A stretch of 64,000 nucleotides of DNA from Methanomicrobiales archaeon (GTDB lineage Archaea > Halobacteriota > Methanomicrobia > Methanomicrobiales > JACTUA01). Shown here one piece after another: positions 17,136 through 26,755 of this stretch. Under the pieces are notes generated by a model. The model saw only the letters and a list, made by a program, of their open reading frames with translations, searched no databases and was not told where the DNA came from. Every line of letters begins with the position of its first letter. Positions within the stretch are counted from its first letter, which is position 1. The stretch lies in NCBI GenBank assembly GCA_029907705.1, contig JARYLJ010000003.1, positions 28,552-92,551 on the forward strand, in the 5' to 3' direction. Both the position numbers and the translations under genes were made by a program.

Positions 17136-18097
17136 ATGCCCATGAAACCGATTCCCCCAATGCTGGCCGTCAGCGGAAGGCCATTCTCTGCAGAAGACTG
17201 GCTCTTCGAGCCGAAGCTGGACGGTACACGATGCATCGCACATATCGACAGTGACGGCGTCTTCCTTTAGAACCGGCGCCTCATGGATATCAAATTCAGA
17301 TATCCCGAGCTGGTCGCCTCACTTCGGAGGGCGGCAGGCGATCTCTGCATTCTGGATGGGGAGATCGTGGTGATCAGAAAGGATAGAATCGATTTCCAGG
17401 CGTTGCAACGGAGGGAGTAGCAGCGGGATGGACTGAGAATCGGGATGCTGGCTGAGGCGATGCCGGCCACGTATATCGCCTTCGATATTCTCGGGATCGG
17501 TGGAGAGAGTGTGATGCAGCGGCCGCTGAATGAGCGGAAGGCGATTCTCTCGCTGGTGCTTGGGAACTGCCCGAGGTGGCGGTCATCGACTTCATCGAAG
17601 GCGGGGGCGAGGAATTCTTCCAGGCCGCCATTCTCGAAGGTTTCGAAGGTGTCATGGCGAAGAGGATGGACTCGGCTTATCGTCCAGGGATCAGGAGCAG
17701 GGACTGGATTAAGGTAAAAAAGGAGATCGAGCTGGATCTGGTCATCGGCGGCATTACGAGAGGAGGGGGCTTCAGAGAAGATACGTTCCGTGCGCTCCTG
17801 CTCGGTGCGTACCGTGGGGATGAGCTGGTGTACGTGGGGAAGGTCGGGACAGGGTTCTCCCGCGAACAGCTCCGCGAACTCCGGAGGTCGCTGCACGTGC
17901 GGAGAGATCCGCCGTTTGCCACATCACCCGCGATGAAGGCGGTCACATGGGTGGATCCCGAGATGGCCGCCAGGGTAAAGATATTGAATATCACAGAGGA
18001 TGGCAGACTGCGTGCACCAGTATTCAAAGGCTTGAGAGAAGACAAACCACCGCGGGAATGTACATACGAACAGATCGAAGAGACAAGGATGCGGTGA
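17136..18097 (+). pseudogene. ligD: ATP-dependent DNA ligase (LigD-type), two in-frame TAGs and a frameshift
   Basis: An NHEJ-type ATP-dependent ligase of about 320 residues. Motif I EPKLDGTR with the adenylated Lys is intact, as are ILDGEIVV (motif III region), FEGVMAKRMDS (motif IV), WIKVKK (motif V) and the OB-fold C-terminal part. Interruptions are TAG at 17268-17270 (after DGVFL), TAG at 17418-17420 (after LQRRE), and a frame change near 17562-17566, where one extra G in the GGG run would restore the reading frame (LGELPEVAVIDF). Both TAGs could come from CAG by one transition. The gene starts 15 nt after the Ku stop. Most likely a pseudogene. Confidence 0.85.
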
Positions 18098-18523
18098 CCT
18101 ATCTTCTCTGGGATAGCACTTCAAACATATAACCCCATTGAAGTGCCATTCTTCGATTCGTCTCGTGCCGTCGACTGAATCGAGAGTGCAGGTTACCTTA
18201 TCCTTATCATTATAATATTGTTGAAATGCAATTATAAGGTTGAGGAAAAACGAGCACCTTGTTGTGTGAGGTTACCGCAGGAATACACGCTGCTGCCCGG
18301 AAATATCGAGAGATGCCAACGGGTGAGCAGGTTTTGCCGGATTAAGGCTTCACCTAATGCAGCTGGATAACCGGATTGCCCTGGTCCGTCCCATGTCCTG
18401 CGATGCCAAATCTGAACGAGGAGAGTGTTCAAGGGAGTTTCGCTGAGGAGTGGTAATATCCAGCACGAAATGCCCGCTCATACCTGATCGCTCTTTTTCC
18501 CCACATGATCAGGAGGGATTCTC
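18098..18523. other. Intergenic region before the P-type ATPase
   Basis: About 425 nt with no gene. Around 18195-18240 there is an AT-rich block (CCTTATCCTTATCATTATAA, then CAATTATAAGG) containing several TATA-like elements, but it is about 290 nt from the ATPase start. No known riboswitch could be recognised by eye. It may mark the boundary of the acquired mgtA segment. Confidence 0.4.
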
Positions 18524-21235
18524 ATGGGCGTCAGACTACCCAATACTCCCTGGAAATTCAGTAAGGTTGCCGGTATACCTGGAAAAGACCGTGAACAGCA
18601 GATCCTCCAGAGCGGGATCGTGAAAAGACTGGGGGAGATCTCCAGGCTGACCCGCGAAGAAGTCCTGGCCTCTCTCGGTTCACGGGACGATGGACTCTCA
18701 CCCGAAGAGGTGGAAGAGCGACTCGTCCGATATGGAGAGAATGAGATTACACAGGAGAGGCCTCCAGCATAATACATCCAGTTTCTCCAGGCATTCATCA
18801 ACCCCTTCAATGGCGTGTTGCTCATCCTTGCCATCGTCTCCCTGTTCACGGATGTCCTCTTGAGCCCGCCCGGGGAAGAGAACTGGCGATCAGTCGTCGT
18901 GATTACGATCATGGTGCTGATCAGTGTCATCATACGGTTCTGGCAGGAGTATCAGTCAGGGCGCGAGGCTGAAAAACTCAAGACCATGGTACGGACCACA
19001 GCGACCGTATTCCGGCAGGGTACCGAAAGACAGGAGATCCCGATTGCGAATCTCGTCCCGGGGGATGTCATTCATATCTCGGCAGGAGACATGATCCCCG
19101 GCGATGTCCGGCTCCTCTCGTCAAAGGATCTCTTCGTTACGCAATCGGTCTTGACCGGCGAATCGATGCCGGTGGAGAAATTCGCGAACGGGGGTTTTTC
19201 CGATGCCCCCGCCGGTAATCCCGCCAATAAAAGTGTTCTGGATCTCCCCAATATCTGCTTCATGGGGACGAGCGTCCTTTCGGGGACGGCGAGGGGCGTG
19301 ATTGTCGCGACCAAAGACGAGACGTCTTTAGGTGCCTTTGCAAAAAACCTTGTCGGCGCGCATGTGGAGACCAGTTTCGAGCGGGGCGTCAACAAGGTCA
19401 GCTGGCTCCTGATCCGGTTCATCGAGGTCATGGTTCCGGTCATATTCATTATCAACGGGTTTACGAAAGGCGACTGGTTCCAGGCTCTCCTCTTCAGCCT
19501 TGTCGTTGCCGTGGGCCTGGTCCCGGAGATGCTCCCAACGATCGTCACCACCAACCTGGCCAAGGGGGCGGCTTCCATGGCAAAAGCGAAGACGATTGTC
19601 AAGAGGCTGAACTCGATCCAGAACTTCGGTGCCATGGATGTCCTCTGTACCGACAAGACCGGTACCCTGACGCAGGACAGGATCATCCTCGTCCGGCACC
19701 AGGACGTGACTGGCAATGAGAATATCCAGGTTCTGATCTACGCGTACCTCAATAGTTACTACCAGACTGGGTTGAAAAACCTCCTGGATATCGCGGTACT
19801 GGAACACGAGGAGATCGAACCCGTGAGCAATATCGTGAGGCAATACCGGAAGGTCGATGAAATTCCCTTCGATTTTCAGCGGAGGCGGATGTCGGTCATC
19901 CTCGATCACCAGAAGGGCACCCGTCTCCTCATCACCAAGGGAGCGGTCGAAGAGATCCTTGCCATTTCCTCATCCGCCGAGATCAATGGCGAGATTATCC
20001 CTCTGACTGATGAACATCGAAAAATGGTCACCCGGACAGCAGACGACATGAACGATGACGGGCTCCGTGTTCTGGCCGTGGCTACCCGGATGCTCACGCC
20101 AAAGGAGGGCGGATACTCGGTCCTGGACGAGAAGGACATGATCCTTTCCGGATATATCGGGTTTCTCGATCCCCCGAAGGAGACCGCGGGCCCCGCCATT
20201 GCCGCTCTGAAAAAGCACGGGATCTCGGTCAAGATCCTGACCGGCGATAATGCGGTCGTGACAGGCTGGGTCTGCAAACAGGTGGGGATCGAGCCCGGGA
20301 CGGTCGTCAACGGGTACGAACTTAACGATCTGAGTGACGAGGCCATGATACCGATCGTGGAGCGGACAGCGGTCTTCACGAAGCTCTCGCCGCTCCAGAA
20401 ATCCCGAATTATCCGGGTGCTCCAGAAGAATGGGCATACCGTTGGGTTCCTGGGAGATGGGATCAACGATGCTGCAGCACTCAGGGACGCGGATGTCGGG
20501 ATCTCTGTGGATACTGCGACTGATATTGCACGCGAATCGGCTGACATCATCCTGCTTGAAAAGTCGCTGATGGTGCTTGAGGAGGGCGTCCTCGAGGGGC
20601 GCAGGACCTTCGGGAATATCATGAAATACATCAAGATGGCGGCGAGTTCCAATTTCGGGAACATGTTCAGTGTGCTTGTTGCGAGTGCGTTTCTGCCGTT
20701 CCTGCCCATGCTTGCCATCCAGCTCCTGGTCCAGAACCTTTGTTATGATGTCTCCCAGCTCTCAATCCGCTGGGATAACGTGGACGAGGATTTCATTGCC
20801 ATCCCCCGCAAATGGAATGCCTCCGATCTGGGAAGGTTCATGACCTGCATCGGGCCGATCAGTTCGATCTTCGATATCACGACCTTTGCGATGATGTGGT
20901 ATGTCTTTGGCGCGAATACCATCGGACAGCAGGGGCTCTTCCAGTCGGGCTGGTTCATCGAGGGCCTCCTCACCCAGACCCTGATCGTGCATATGATCCG
21001 AACGCGGCACATCCCGTTCGTACAGAGCAGGGCTTCCTGGCCGCTCCTTTTCCTCACAGGGACGATCATGGCCGTCGGTATCACGATCCCATTCACGGCG
21101 CTTGGCAGTACACTTGGATTCCAACCTTTGCCGCCCGCATATTTCCCCCTGCTTGCCCTGACTCTGATCAGCTATTGCATACTGACACAGATCGTAAAGA
21201 TGTGGTATGTGAGACGGTATGATATGTGGCTGTGA
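18524..21235 (+). pseudogene. mgtA: Magnesium-transporting P-type ATPase (MgtA type), interrupted by in-frame TAA
   Basis: A P3B-type Mg2+ importer of 903 residues if the stop is ignored. An in-frame TAA at 18770-18772 ends the first piece after ITQERPPA; reading continues in the same frame with YIQFLQAFINPFNGVLL, the first membrane segment. All catalytic motifs lie in the second part: TGES, the phosphorylated Asp in CTDKTGTLT (about residue 376), and GDGINDAAALRDADVGIS. Ten membrane segments are expected and plausible. The N-terminal extension alone is lost, so re-initiation could still give protein. Arginine is mostly CGG/CGT here, unlike the AGG-rich neighbours, suggesting transfer from another archaeon. 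Confidence 0.85.
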
Positions 21236-21415
21236 TGGACAAGGGATCTCATATTTTTTGGTTACTGTGCGAGGTCCGCATGAAACCTTCGTCAGAAAGT
21301 GATTAATGGATCGTATGGATGTTCGAAAGGCAAAGATATATTTGAAGATTTTTCAGAGCGGAAGTTATCCAATTCCAGAAGTGTTTTTATCGCCGGATGG
21401 GCTGAAATATATACG

Positions 21416-22201
21416 ATGGGGGATCCTTTACTCATCTCCAGCAGGGAACTGACGATCGTGAATGGGGATGTACTTGCGACCGATGCCGTGGAGCCCGGAT
21501 GCATCGACCTGATCGTCACCTCCCCCCCTTACAATGTGGGTATGAATTACAGCTCCCACGACGATGGCCTCGACTATGCTGATTACCTTGATTTCTGCCG
21601 TGAATGGCTCTCACGGTGCTATGATTGGCTCAGAAACGATGGAAGGTTCTGCCTGAACGTGCCACTGGATAAGAACCGCGGAGGGCAGCAGAGTGTGGGG
21701 GCGGACATGACCGGCCTCGCAAAAAAGGCCGGATTCAGGTACCATTCCACGATCGTCTGGAACGAGGGGAACATCTCCAGAAGGACTGCCTGGGGCTCAT
21801 TTCGGAGCGCTTCTGCACCGTATGTCATCGCCCCTGTCGAGCTGATACTGGTCCTCTACAAGCAGGTATGGAGGAAGACGAGCGGCTCGCGAATATCGGA
21901 TATCACGAGGGAGGAGTTCGTGGAGTGGACAAACGGTTTATGGACTTTCAACGGCGAGAGCGGGAGGCGGGTGGGCCACCCGTCCCCCTTCCCGCTCGAG
22001 CTTCCGGCGAGGTGCCTGAAGTTATTCAGCTATGTGGGAGACCTCGTCCTCGACCCCTTCATGGGCAGCGGCACCACGTTGATCGCTGCCATGCAGAACA
22101 ACCGCCGCGCAATCGGCATCGAGATCGACGAGGGGTACTGCAGACTGGCGATGGAGAGGCTCCAGCGGGAGGCAGGAGTGAGATGCGGTATGGCTACTTA
22201 G
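21416..22201 (+). CDS. DNA methyltransferase (N4-cytosine or N6-adenine, beta-class order)
   Basis: A 261-residue SAM-dependent DNA methyltransferase. Catalytic motif IV TSPPYNVGM lies near the N-terminus (about residues 35-43) and the SAM-binding motif I region DPFMGSGTTLIAA near the C-terminus, the circular order of beta-type enzymes; TSPPY is more usual in N4-cytosine enzymes. Start: ATG at 21416, 26-32 nt after a TTTTTAT box at 21384-21390, giving an almost leaderless mRNA; the frame is open further upstream to 21299. No restriction endonuclease gene is next to it, so it looks like an orphan methylase. Confidence 0.88.
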   Translation: MGDPLLISSRELTIVNGDVLATDAVEPGCIDLIVTSPPYNVGMNYSSHDDGLDYADYLDFCREWLSRCYDWLRNDGRFCLNVPLDKNRGGQQSVGADMTGLAKKAGFRYHSTIVWNEGNISRRTAWGSFRSASAPYVIAPVELILVLYKQVWRKTSGSRISDITREEFVEWTNGLWTFNGESGRRVGHPSPFPLELPARCLKLFSYVGDLVLDPFMGSGTTLIAAMQNNRRAIGIEIDEGYCRLAMERLQREAGVRCGMAT

Positions 22202-22262
22202 AGGTCGCCCGCGGGCAAATGTCCAAATCGCAACAAATTATGATTTCATACGTTTCATGACA

Positions 22263-22330
22263 CCCGGCATCTGAACGTATTCGTAAATGCAAAGCGAGGC
22301 TGTCCGGTACGTCATCAGGGCGATGCCGGG
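22263..22330. repeat. Nine-base inverted repeat enclosing 50 nt
   Basis: CCCGGCATC at 22263-22271 is perfectly complementary to GATGCCGGG at 22322-22330; ACA/TTGT flanks add partial pairing. It lies between the methyltransferase and the following gene. It could be a terminator-like structure, a small RNA stem or an old element end. A 10-base palindrome GCCCGCGGGC is nearby at 22207-22216. Confidence 0.4.
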
Positions 22331-22531
22331 TTGTTTTCATACGCCAGCAACTGCAACTGCCGGTATACCCCCGATGAATGATTTTTTAACCCGATCCAGA
22401 CGTGACCGGCCGCTGTGCGCCATTGAGTGGCCACGTTCCTGACCCGCTGCTCCCCTCTCTTAAGGAGGGTATCATGCCTGCCATAGGAGCATTACAATTG
22501 AGAAGCATTACATTCAGGAAGGCCCACTCAC

Positions 22532-23089
22532 ATGAGCAGAGGTAAGATGATCACCATGGCTGATGAGGTGGATTCCGTAGAGATGATGGGCAGGATCCAG
22601 AGAATGGTCATCGAGGCCGGCAGGGAAGTGCTGAGAGAGGAGACGAGGGACGGGGACTGGTTGCTCTACATAAAGCACGGGAGCTACGTGATTACCCTCA
22701 CCTGGCCTGCCGGGCGAAGGTTTATGACCGTTGTCTTCCGCGGCGAGATCTCTGACGAGGGCCTGCTGAAGAGGTTGAATGACCTCTTCAGGGAGCCGCA
22801 CCGCGGGGGGACTCTTCATTTTGCGCTGGTCTCCGCGCTGACCTACCCCAATACCTTCTACGACATCCTCAAGCAGGGGGACAGCATCACCGGTTTCGAT
22901 GTGGGGGCGCTGATCTTCCCCTTCGAAGAGCGTTTCTCCACCCTGGAACTTCATGTCGCGATCCAGAGCGTGGTGAACGCCGCCCTGCTCGGATGGGCAT
23001 TCATCGGTTCCGTACTCGGTTTGAGCGATCTCGAGGAGCACCTGAAGGAGGGGTCGATAAGAACCTCGCCGGAGGGGATGTTCGCATGA
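22532..23089 (+). CDS. Hypothetical soluble protein
   Basis: A 185-residue protein of unknown function. It has a mixed alpha/beta look: an N-terminal helical part (residues 1-40), a strand pair with WLLYIKHGSYVITLTWPAG and FMTVVFRGEI, and a C-terminal half with VAIQSVVNAALLGWAFIGS. The pattern is loosely like YbjN or small secretion-chaperone folds, but I cannot place it in a family. No signal peptide; one moderately hydrophobic stretch near 150-165 is too weak for a clear membrane helix. AGCATTACA occurs twice just upstream (about 22489 and 22503). It is convergent with the dehydrogenase gene. Confidence 0.65.
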   Translation: MSRGKMITMADEVDSVEMMGRIQRMVIEAGREVLREETRDGDWLLYIKHGSYVITLTWPAGRRFMTVVFRGEISDEGLLKRLNDLFREPHRGGTLHFALVSALTYPNTFYDILKQGDSITGFDVGALIFPFEERFSTLELHVAIQSVVNAALLGWAFIGSVLGLSDLEEHLKEGSIRTSPEGMFA

Positions 23090-23093
23090 GACA

Positions 23094-24662
23094 TCATCCG
23101 CATCTCGTCTGCGACTGTTCGCGGACGAATGAGTAGAGATAATAGGGCCCTCCCACCCCCTTTCCTGTGGAGCCCGATCCCTTCCACCCGCCGAAGGGTT
23201 GTGCGCCGGGCCAGGCGCCAGTGGTCGCCCCACCACGCCTGTTCGAGTAACAGACCCCGAATTCGATCTCCCTGAAGAAGTATTCGAGCTCCGCCTCTTT
23301 TCGGGAGAAAATGCCTGCGGTGAGGCCATAATCGGTATCGTTCGCCTCCTTCACCGCCTCTTCGATGGTCTCGAATGTATCCACGATCAGGAATGGGACA
23401 AAGAGCTCCTCCCTGAACAGCCGGTGCCCTCTCGGTAGATGAATAACAACCGTGGGTTCTGCATAATAACCATTTCCGAACTCTCCATGGGCGAGGACCT
23501 TCCCCCCTGCAGCAATCTCGCCACCCGCGCTCTCCGCCTCCGTCACCGCATTGTGCAGCACGGCAAGTGCACGCTGATCGATGAGAGGTCCCATGAAGGT
23601 GTCCCTCTTTCGCGGATCCCCCACTCTGAGTGCATTGGTCATCTGCACCAGCCCTGCGAGGAACTCCGCTGCGATCTCCTCCTGCACATACACCCGGGAA
23701 GTGGCGCTGCACTTCTGCCCGCCGAAGCCGAATGCGCCGCGTACCACCCCTTCCATGGCCGCGTCCATGTCAGCCGACGCAGTCACGATGCAGGGGTTCT
23801 TGCTCCCCATCTCCAGCACGATGGGTCTTGGATGGCGCAACCTTTCCGCGATCCTGCGATAGAGCCACATCCCGGCGGCCCTCGAGCCTGTGAAGGCGAT
23901 GCCTGCGAGTTCGTCCATGGAGACGACCGCCTCGCCAAAGGCTTCACCGGGGCCAGTGAAGAATGATAGGGCTTCCGGCGGGATACCGGCGCGGACGAAT
24001 GACTCGTAGACTTTCAATCCGGAGAGGGGCGCCACGCTCGTGGGTTTCAGCAGGACGGTGTTGCCCGTCAGAAGGGCAGCGCCCGCCATCCCTGCCATAA
24101 GGGCGATGGGAAAATTGAACGGGGATATCACCGCCCATGCTCCATATGGACGGAGGAGGCTGATCGGCACCTCCCCTGGCATGTCAGAGGCGAGAGGCCG
24201 AATAAACGCCTCCTCTCGTTCGTAGATACGGCAGTAATATCGGAGCATGTCCACCGCCTCCGCCACCTCGGCGAGCGCCTCTGTCCTCGTCTTCCCCACC
24301 TCGAGCGTAAGCAGTGCTGAAAGCTCGAAGCGATCCCTCCAGAATAGATCTGCGGAACTCTCTATGGCGCTCAGACGCTCCTTCCAGTCCGTCCTCTGCC
24401 ATCCGTGAAAACCTCTGTGCAGGCGCTTCAGGGCGTGCTGGGCGAGAGTGGCATCGCCTTTCTGGAATCTTCCGATCCGGATGCCCCTATCGATCGGTGA
24501 CCATACATCGAATGCATCCCCGGCGACGATCGCTTTGCCATCTATCCAAACAGGATGGACCTCTCCGAGTCCACCTTCTACCCTCGCGAGGGCATTTTCG
24601 TACGCGATATGCACCCCTTCGTCCGCGAACGCACTGGTGTATGTAATCTTCTCTCCCCTCAT
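23094..24662 (-). CDS. Aldehyde dehydrogenase, 1-pyrroline-5-carboxylate dehydrogenase-like
   Basis: A 522-residue NAD(P)-dependent aldehyde dehydrogenase closest in style to P5C dehydrogenases (Glu semialdehyde to glutamate). Visible are the fold signature ISPFNFPIAL, the cofactor loop FTGSRAAG, the general-base Glu in LEMGSKNP, catalytic Cys318 in GGQKCSATS, and the C-terminal GVCYSNRRGGATTGAWPGAQPF loop, which is typical of the P5C dehydrogenase group. It lies 12 nt downstream of an ornithine-type aminotransferase. Together they would take ornithine to glutamate through the semialdehyde; the exact substrate is inferred from pairing. Confidence 0.88.
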   Translation of the reverse strand: MRGEKITYTSAFADEGVHIAYENALARVEGGLGEVHPVWIDGKAIVAGDAFDVWSPIDRGIRIGRFQKGDATLAQHALKRLHRGFHGWQRTDWKERLSAIESSADLFWRDRFELSALLTLEVGKTRTEALAEVAEAVDMLRYYCRIYEREEAFIRPLASDMPGEVPISLLRPYGAWAVISPFNFPIALMAGMAGAALLTGNTVLLKPTSVAPLSGLKVYESFVRAGIPPEALSFFTGPGEAFGEAVVSMDELAGIAFTGSRAAGMWLYRRIAERLRHPRPIVLEMGSKNPCIVTASADMDAAMEGVVRGAFGFGGQKCSATSRVYVQEEIAAEFLAGLVQMTNALRVGDPRKRDTFMGPLIDQRALAVLHNAVTEAESAGGEIAAGGKVLAHGEFGNGYYAEPTVVIHLPRGHRLFREELFVPFLIVDTFETIEEAVKEANDTDYGLTAGIFSRKEAELEYFFREIEFGVCYSNRRGGATTGAWPGAQPFGGWKGSGSTGKGVGGPYYLYSFVREQSQTRCG

Positions 24663-24674
24663 GATCGACTCCTT

Positions 24675-26009
24675 TCAGTCATTTTTCGATACTCCTTCGC
24701 CCACCCGCGCCAGCGCCGAATCCAGGGTTTGGAGCGCGATGCCGATATCCCTTCTGCCAAGGATCAGAGGGGGTGAGAACCTGATCGCCGAGTATCCGGC
24801 AGAGAGAAATGTCACCCCCGACTCGAATGCGCCATGCAAGACCGCATTCCTCTCCGCGGTCGCCGGTTCTTTCGTATCGCGATCGAGCACAAGCTCCATC
24901 CCGCACATGAGCCCGAGACCCCTCACATCCCCCACGAGCGGATGCTTCCTCTTCAGCCTTTCGAGGCCCCGCAACAGCATTTTGCCCCTGTCAACCACAC
25001 GTCTCGCGAAATCCGGTTCGCCCATGATCTCCAGCACCGCGAGCGCGGCGGCAGCGGCGATGTTGTTGCCGCCGAATGTGCTGGCGTGTGCACCCCTGGG
25101 CCAGCTCATCACCTCGTCCGAGGCCACGGTCACGCCCATGGGGATGCCCCCGCCGATTGCCTTTGCCAGACAGACGATGTCAGGCACCACGCCCGAATGC
25201 TCGCATGCGAGGAACCTGCCTGTCCGATAGCATCCCGACTGGACCTCATCGGAGATGAGCAATATACCATATCTGTCGCAGATCCCCCGAAGCCTCTTCA
25301 TGAACGAGAGGGGCGGAACGATGTAGCCACCTTCGCCCTGGACGGGTTCGACAACGATCGCGGCAACCTCCCTCGGGTCCACCTCACGCCTGAATATCTC
25401 CTCCTCGAGGTAGGCGACTGCGTCCAGGTCGCAGGTGGGGCCGCACCCCCGGGGTGGTCGGTACGGGTTCGCGTACGGGACATGAATCACGGGAAGAAAA
25501 GGCCCGAAGCGGGCCCGCTGCACCGTCTTTCCCGCGGTGAGCGAGAGGGCGCCGTAGGTCCTGCCATGGAAGCCCCCGAGGAACGAGATGAAAAAATTCC
25601 TGCCCGTATGGTGCCTGGCAAGTTTCATCGCCGCCTCCACCGACTCTGCCCCGGAGTTGGAGAGAGAGACCCGGTCCAGACCACGGGGGAGGAGTCTGAC
25701 GAGCTCTTCGGCAAACCTGACAGGCAACTCGGAGCAGAAGTCGAGAAAGGCGCCATGCGAAAGCTGGCCCGCCTGCTCTCTGATCGCCTTCACCACCTTC
25801 GGGTGGTTCCAGCCAACATTCATGACCGAAATACCCGCGGTGAAGTCGAGGTAGCGGTTACCGTCCACATCCCAGAGGTTCATCCCCTTCGCCTTCTGAA
25901 GGACGAGGGGGTATTCACGGATCATGGACTGTGCGATGACTTTCGCGTCACGTTCGAGGATCTGCCTGGCATTCGGTCCGGGTGGCTTGACCACGATTGC
26001 TGGCTCCAT
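24675..26009 (-). CDS. Class III aminotransferase (ornithine/4-aminobutyrate type)
   Basis: A 444-residue PLP enzyme of the class III family. Motifs are SNSGAESVEAAMKLAR, FLGGFHGRTYGALSLT, the EPVQGEGGYIVPP loop, DEVQSGCYRTG with the PLP Asp, and Lys283 in CLAKAIGGG. The relatives are archaeal ornithine, GABA and broad-substrate amino acid aminotransferase/racemase enzymes. The downstream P5C-dehydrogenase-like gene 12 nt away favours ornithine delta-aminotransferase. Glutamate formed could be deaminated by the glutamate dehydrogenase at 41218. First gene of a two-gene operon. Confidence 0.88.
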   Translation of the reverse strand: MEPAIVVKPPGPNARQILERDAKVIAQSMIREYPLVLQKAKGMNLWDVDGNRYLDFTAGISVMNVGWNHPKVVKAIREQAGQLSHGAFLDFCSELPVRFAEELVRLLPRGLDRVSLSNSGAESVEAAMKLARHHTGRNFFISFLGGFHGRTYGALSLTAGKTVQRARFGPFLPVIHVPYANPYRPPRGCGPTCDLDAVAYLEEEIFRREVDPREVAAIVVEPVQGEGGYIVPPLSFMKRLRGICDRYGILLISDEVQSGCYRTGRFLACEHSGVVPDIVCLAKAIGGGIPMGVTVASDEVMSWPRGAHASTFGGNNIAAAAALAVLEIMGEPDFARRVVDRGKMLLRGLERLKRKHPLVGDVRGLGLMCGMELVLDRDTKEPATAERNAVLHGAFESGVTFLSAGYSAIRFSPPLILGRRDIGIALQTLDSALARVGEGVSKND

Positions 26010-26428
26010 GGGCGTACATTGGCCTCATCGTTCAAATAGATAGCGAGTTCTCGAACGAAAGGTGGGAGGTGGGGATATCCTCCCCCTTGCTGGCGTACAG
26101 TTGCCTCAAACCTCGGGGTGCGCAGGAGGACGTTCTTCCTTAAAACCTGCGCTGCCGCCGTATCGCTCCGTTTGCGTGCCGGAGAGGAGCTGTAACGGAT
26201 CTGTGCATCCTCCTGCATGGTGCCTTCTCCAGTGAGCGGCTTTGTTGGGAGTGGTGATCACGAGAGATGGGAAAATACCAGAGGAATCCCATAGATCCAT
26301 ACCTTTCTTGACCGACATCCTCGTAGATGCGGAAAAAGTTCCACAATGAAGTGCCCCCACGAACGAGGGTGGGATGATGCAGAGAGGAATAGGATTATAT
26401 CTCATGGGAGCAACCTCCTCCCTGCCGC
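26010..26428. other. Intergenic region, no gene recognised
   Basis: About 420 nt between the divergent aminotransferase and small-protein genes. Frames of 70-100 codons on the minus strand are low-quality (Ser/Arg/Pro-rich). Near its end, GGATTATAT at about 26391-26399 is a plausible TATA box for the gene at 26429. Confidence 0.4.
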
Positions 26429-26755
26429 ATGCAACATAAGAAAAAGGCCCGGCTGCTCAATGAGCTCCGCGTGTATTCGAGGAACCTGCTGAAGATCAGG
26501 ACGGTCTCCTTCTGCAGAGAGGCACAGGACTTCCGGGAGATGATGAGATCCAAACTCCTCGAGAAGGAGAGGGACCTGAGGGTCTGCCTGGTGGAGATCA
26601 TGGAGGCGGCGGAACTCTGTCTGAAGAAGGCGGACCTGAAGAAGGATACGACACTCTGTGAATACTTCAGGGCGGTCAGAGCGGACATCGCATTCATTCT
26701 CACCGCGATCGAGACCCTCCCCGGCAACAATGCAGGTCAGAGAGTTTCAGGTTGA
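26429..26755 (+). CDS. Small helical charged protein of unknown function
   Basis: A 108-residue, Lys/Arg/Glu/Leu-rich, fully helical protein (for example LLNELRVYSRNLLKIR and MMRSKLLEKERDLRVCL), consistent with a coiled coil or helical bundle. No family recognised. Support for its reality is a TATA box (GGATTATAT) 30-38 nt before the ATG and coherent heptad-like hydrophobic spacing. It is isolated from other genes. Confidence 0.5.
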   Translation: MQHKKKARLLNELRVYSRNLLKIRTVSFCREAQDFREMMRSKLLEKERDLRVCLVEIMEAAELCLKKADLKKDTTLCEYFRAVRADIAFILTAIETLPGNNAGQRVSG

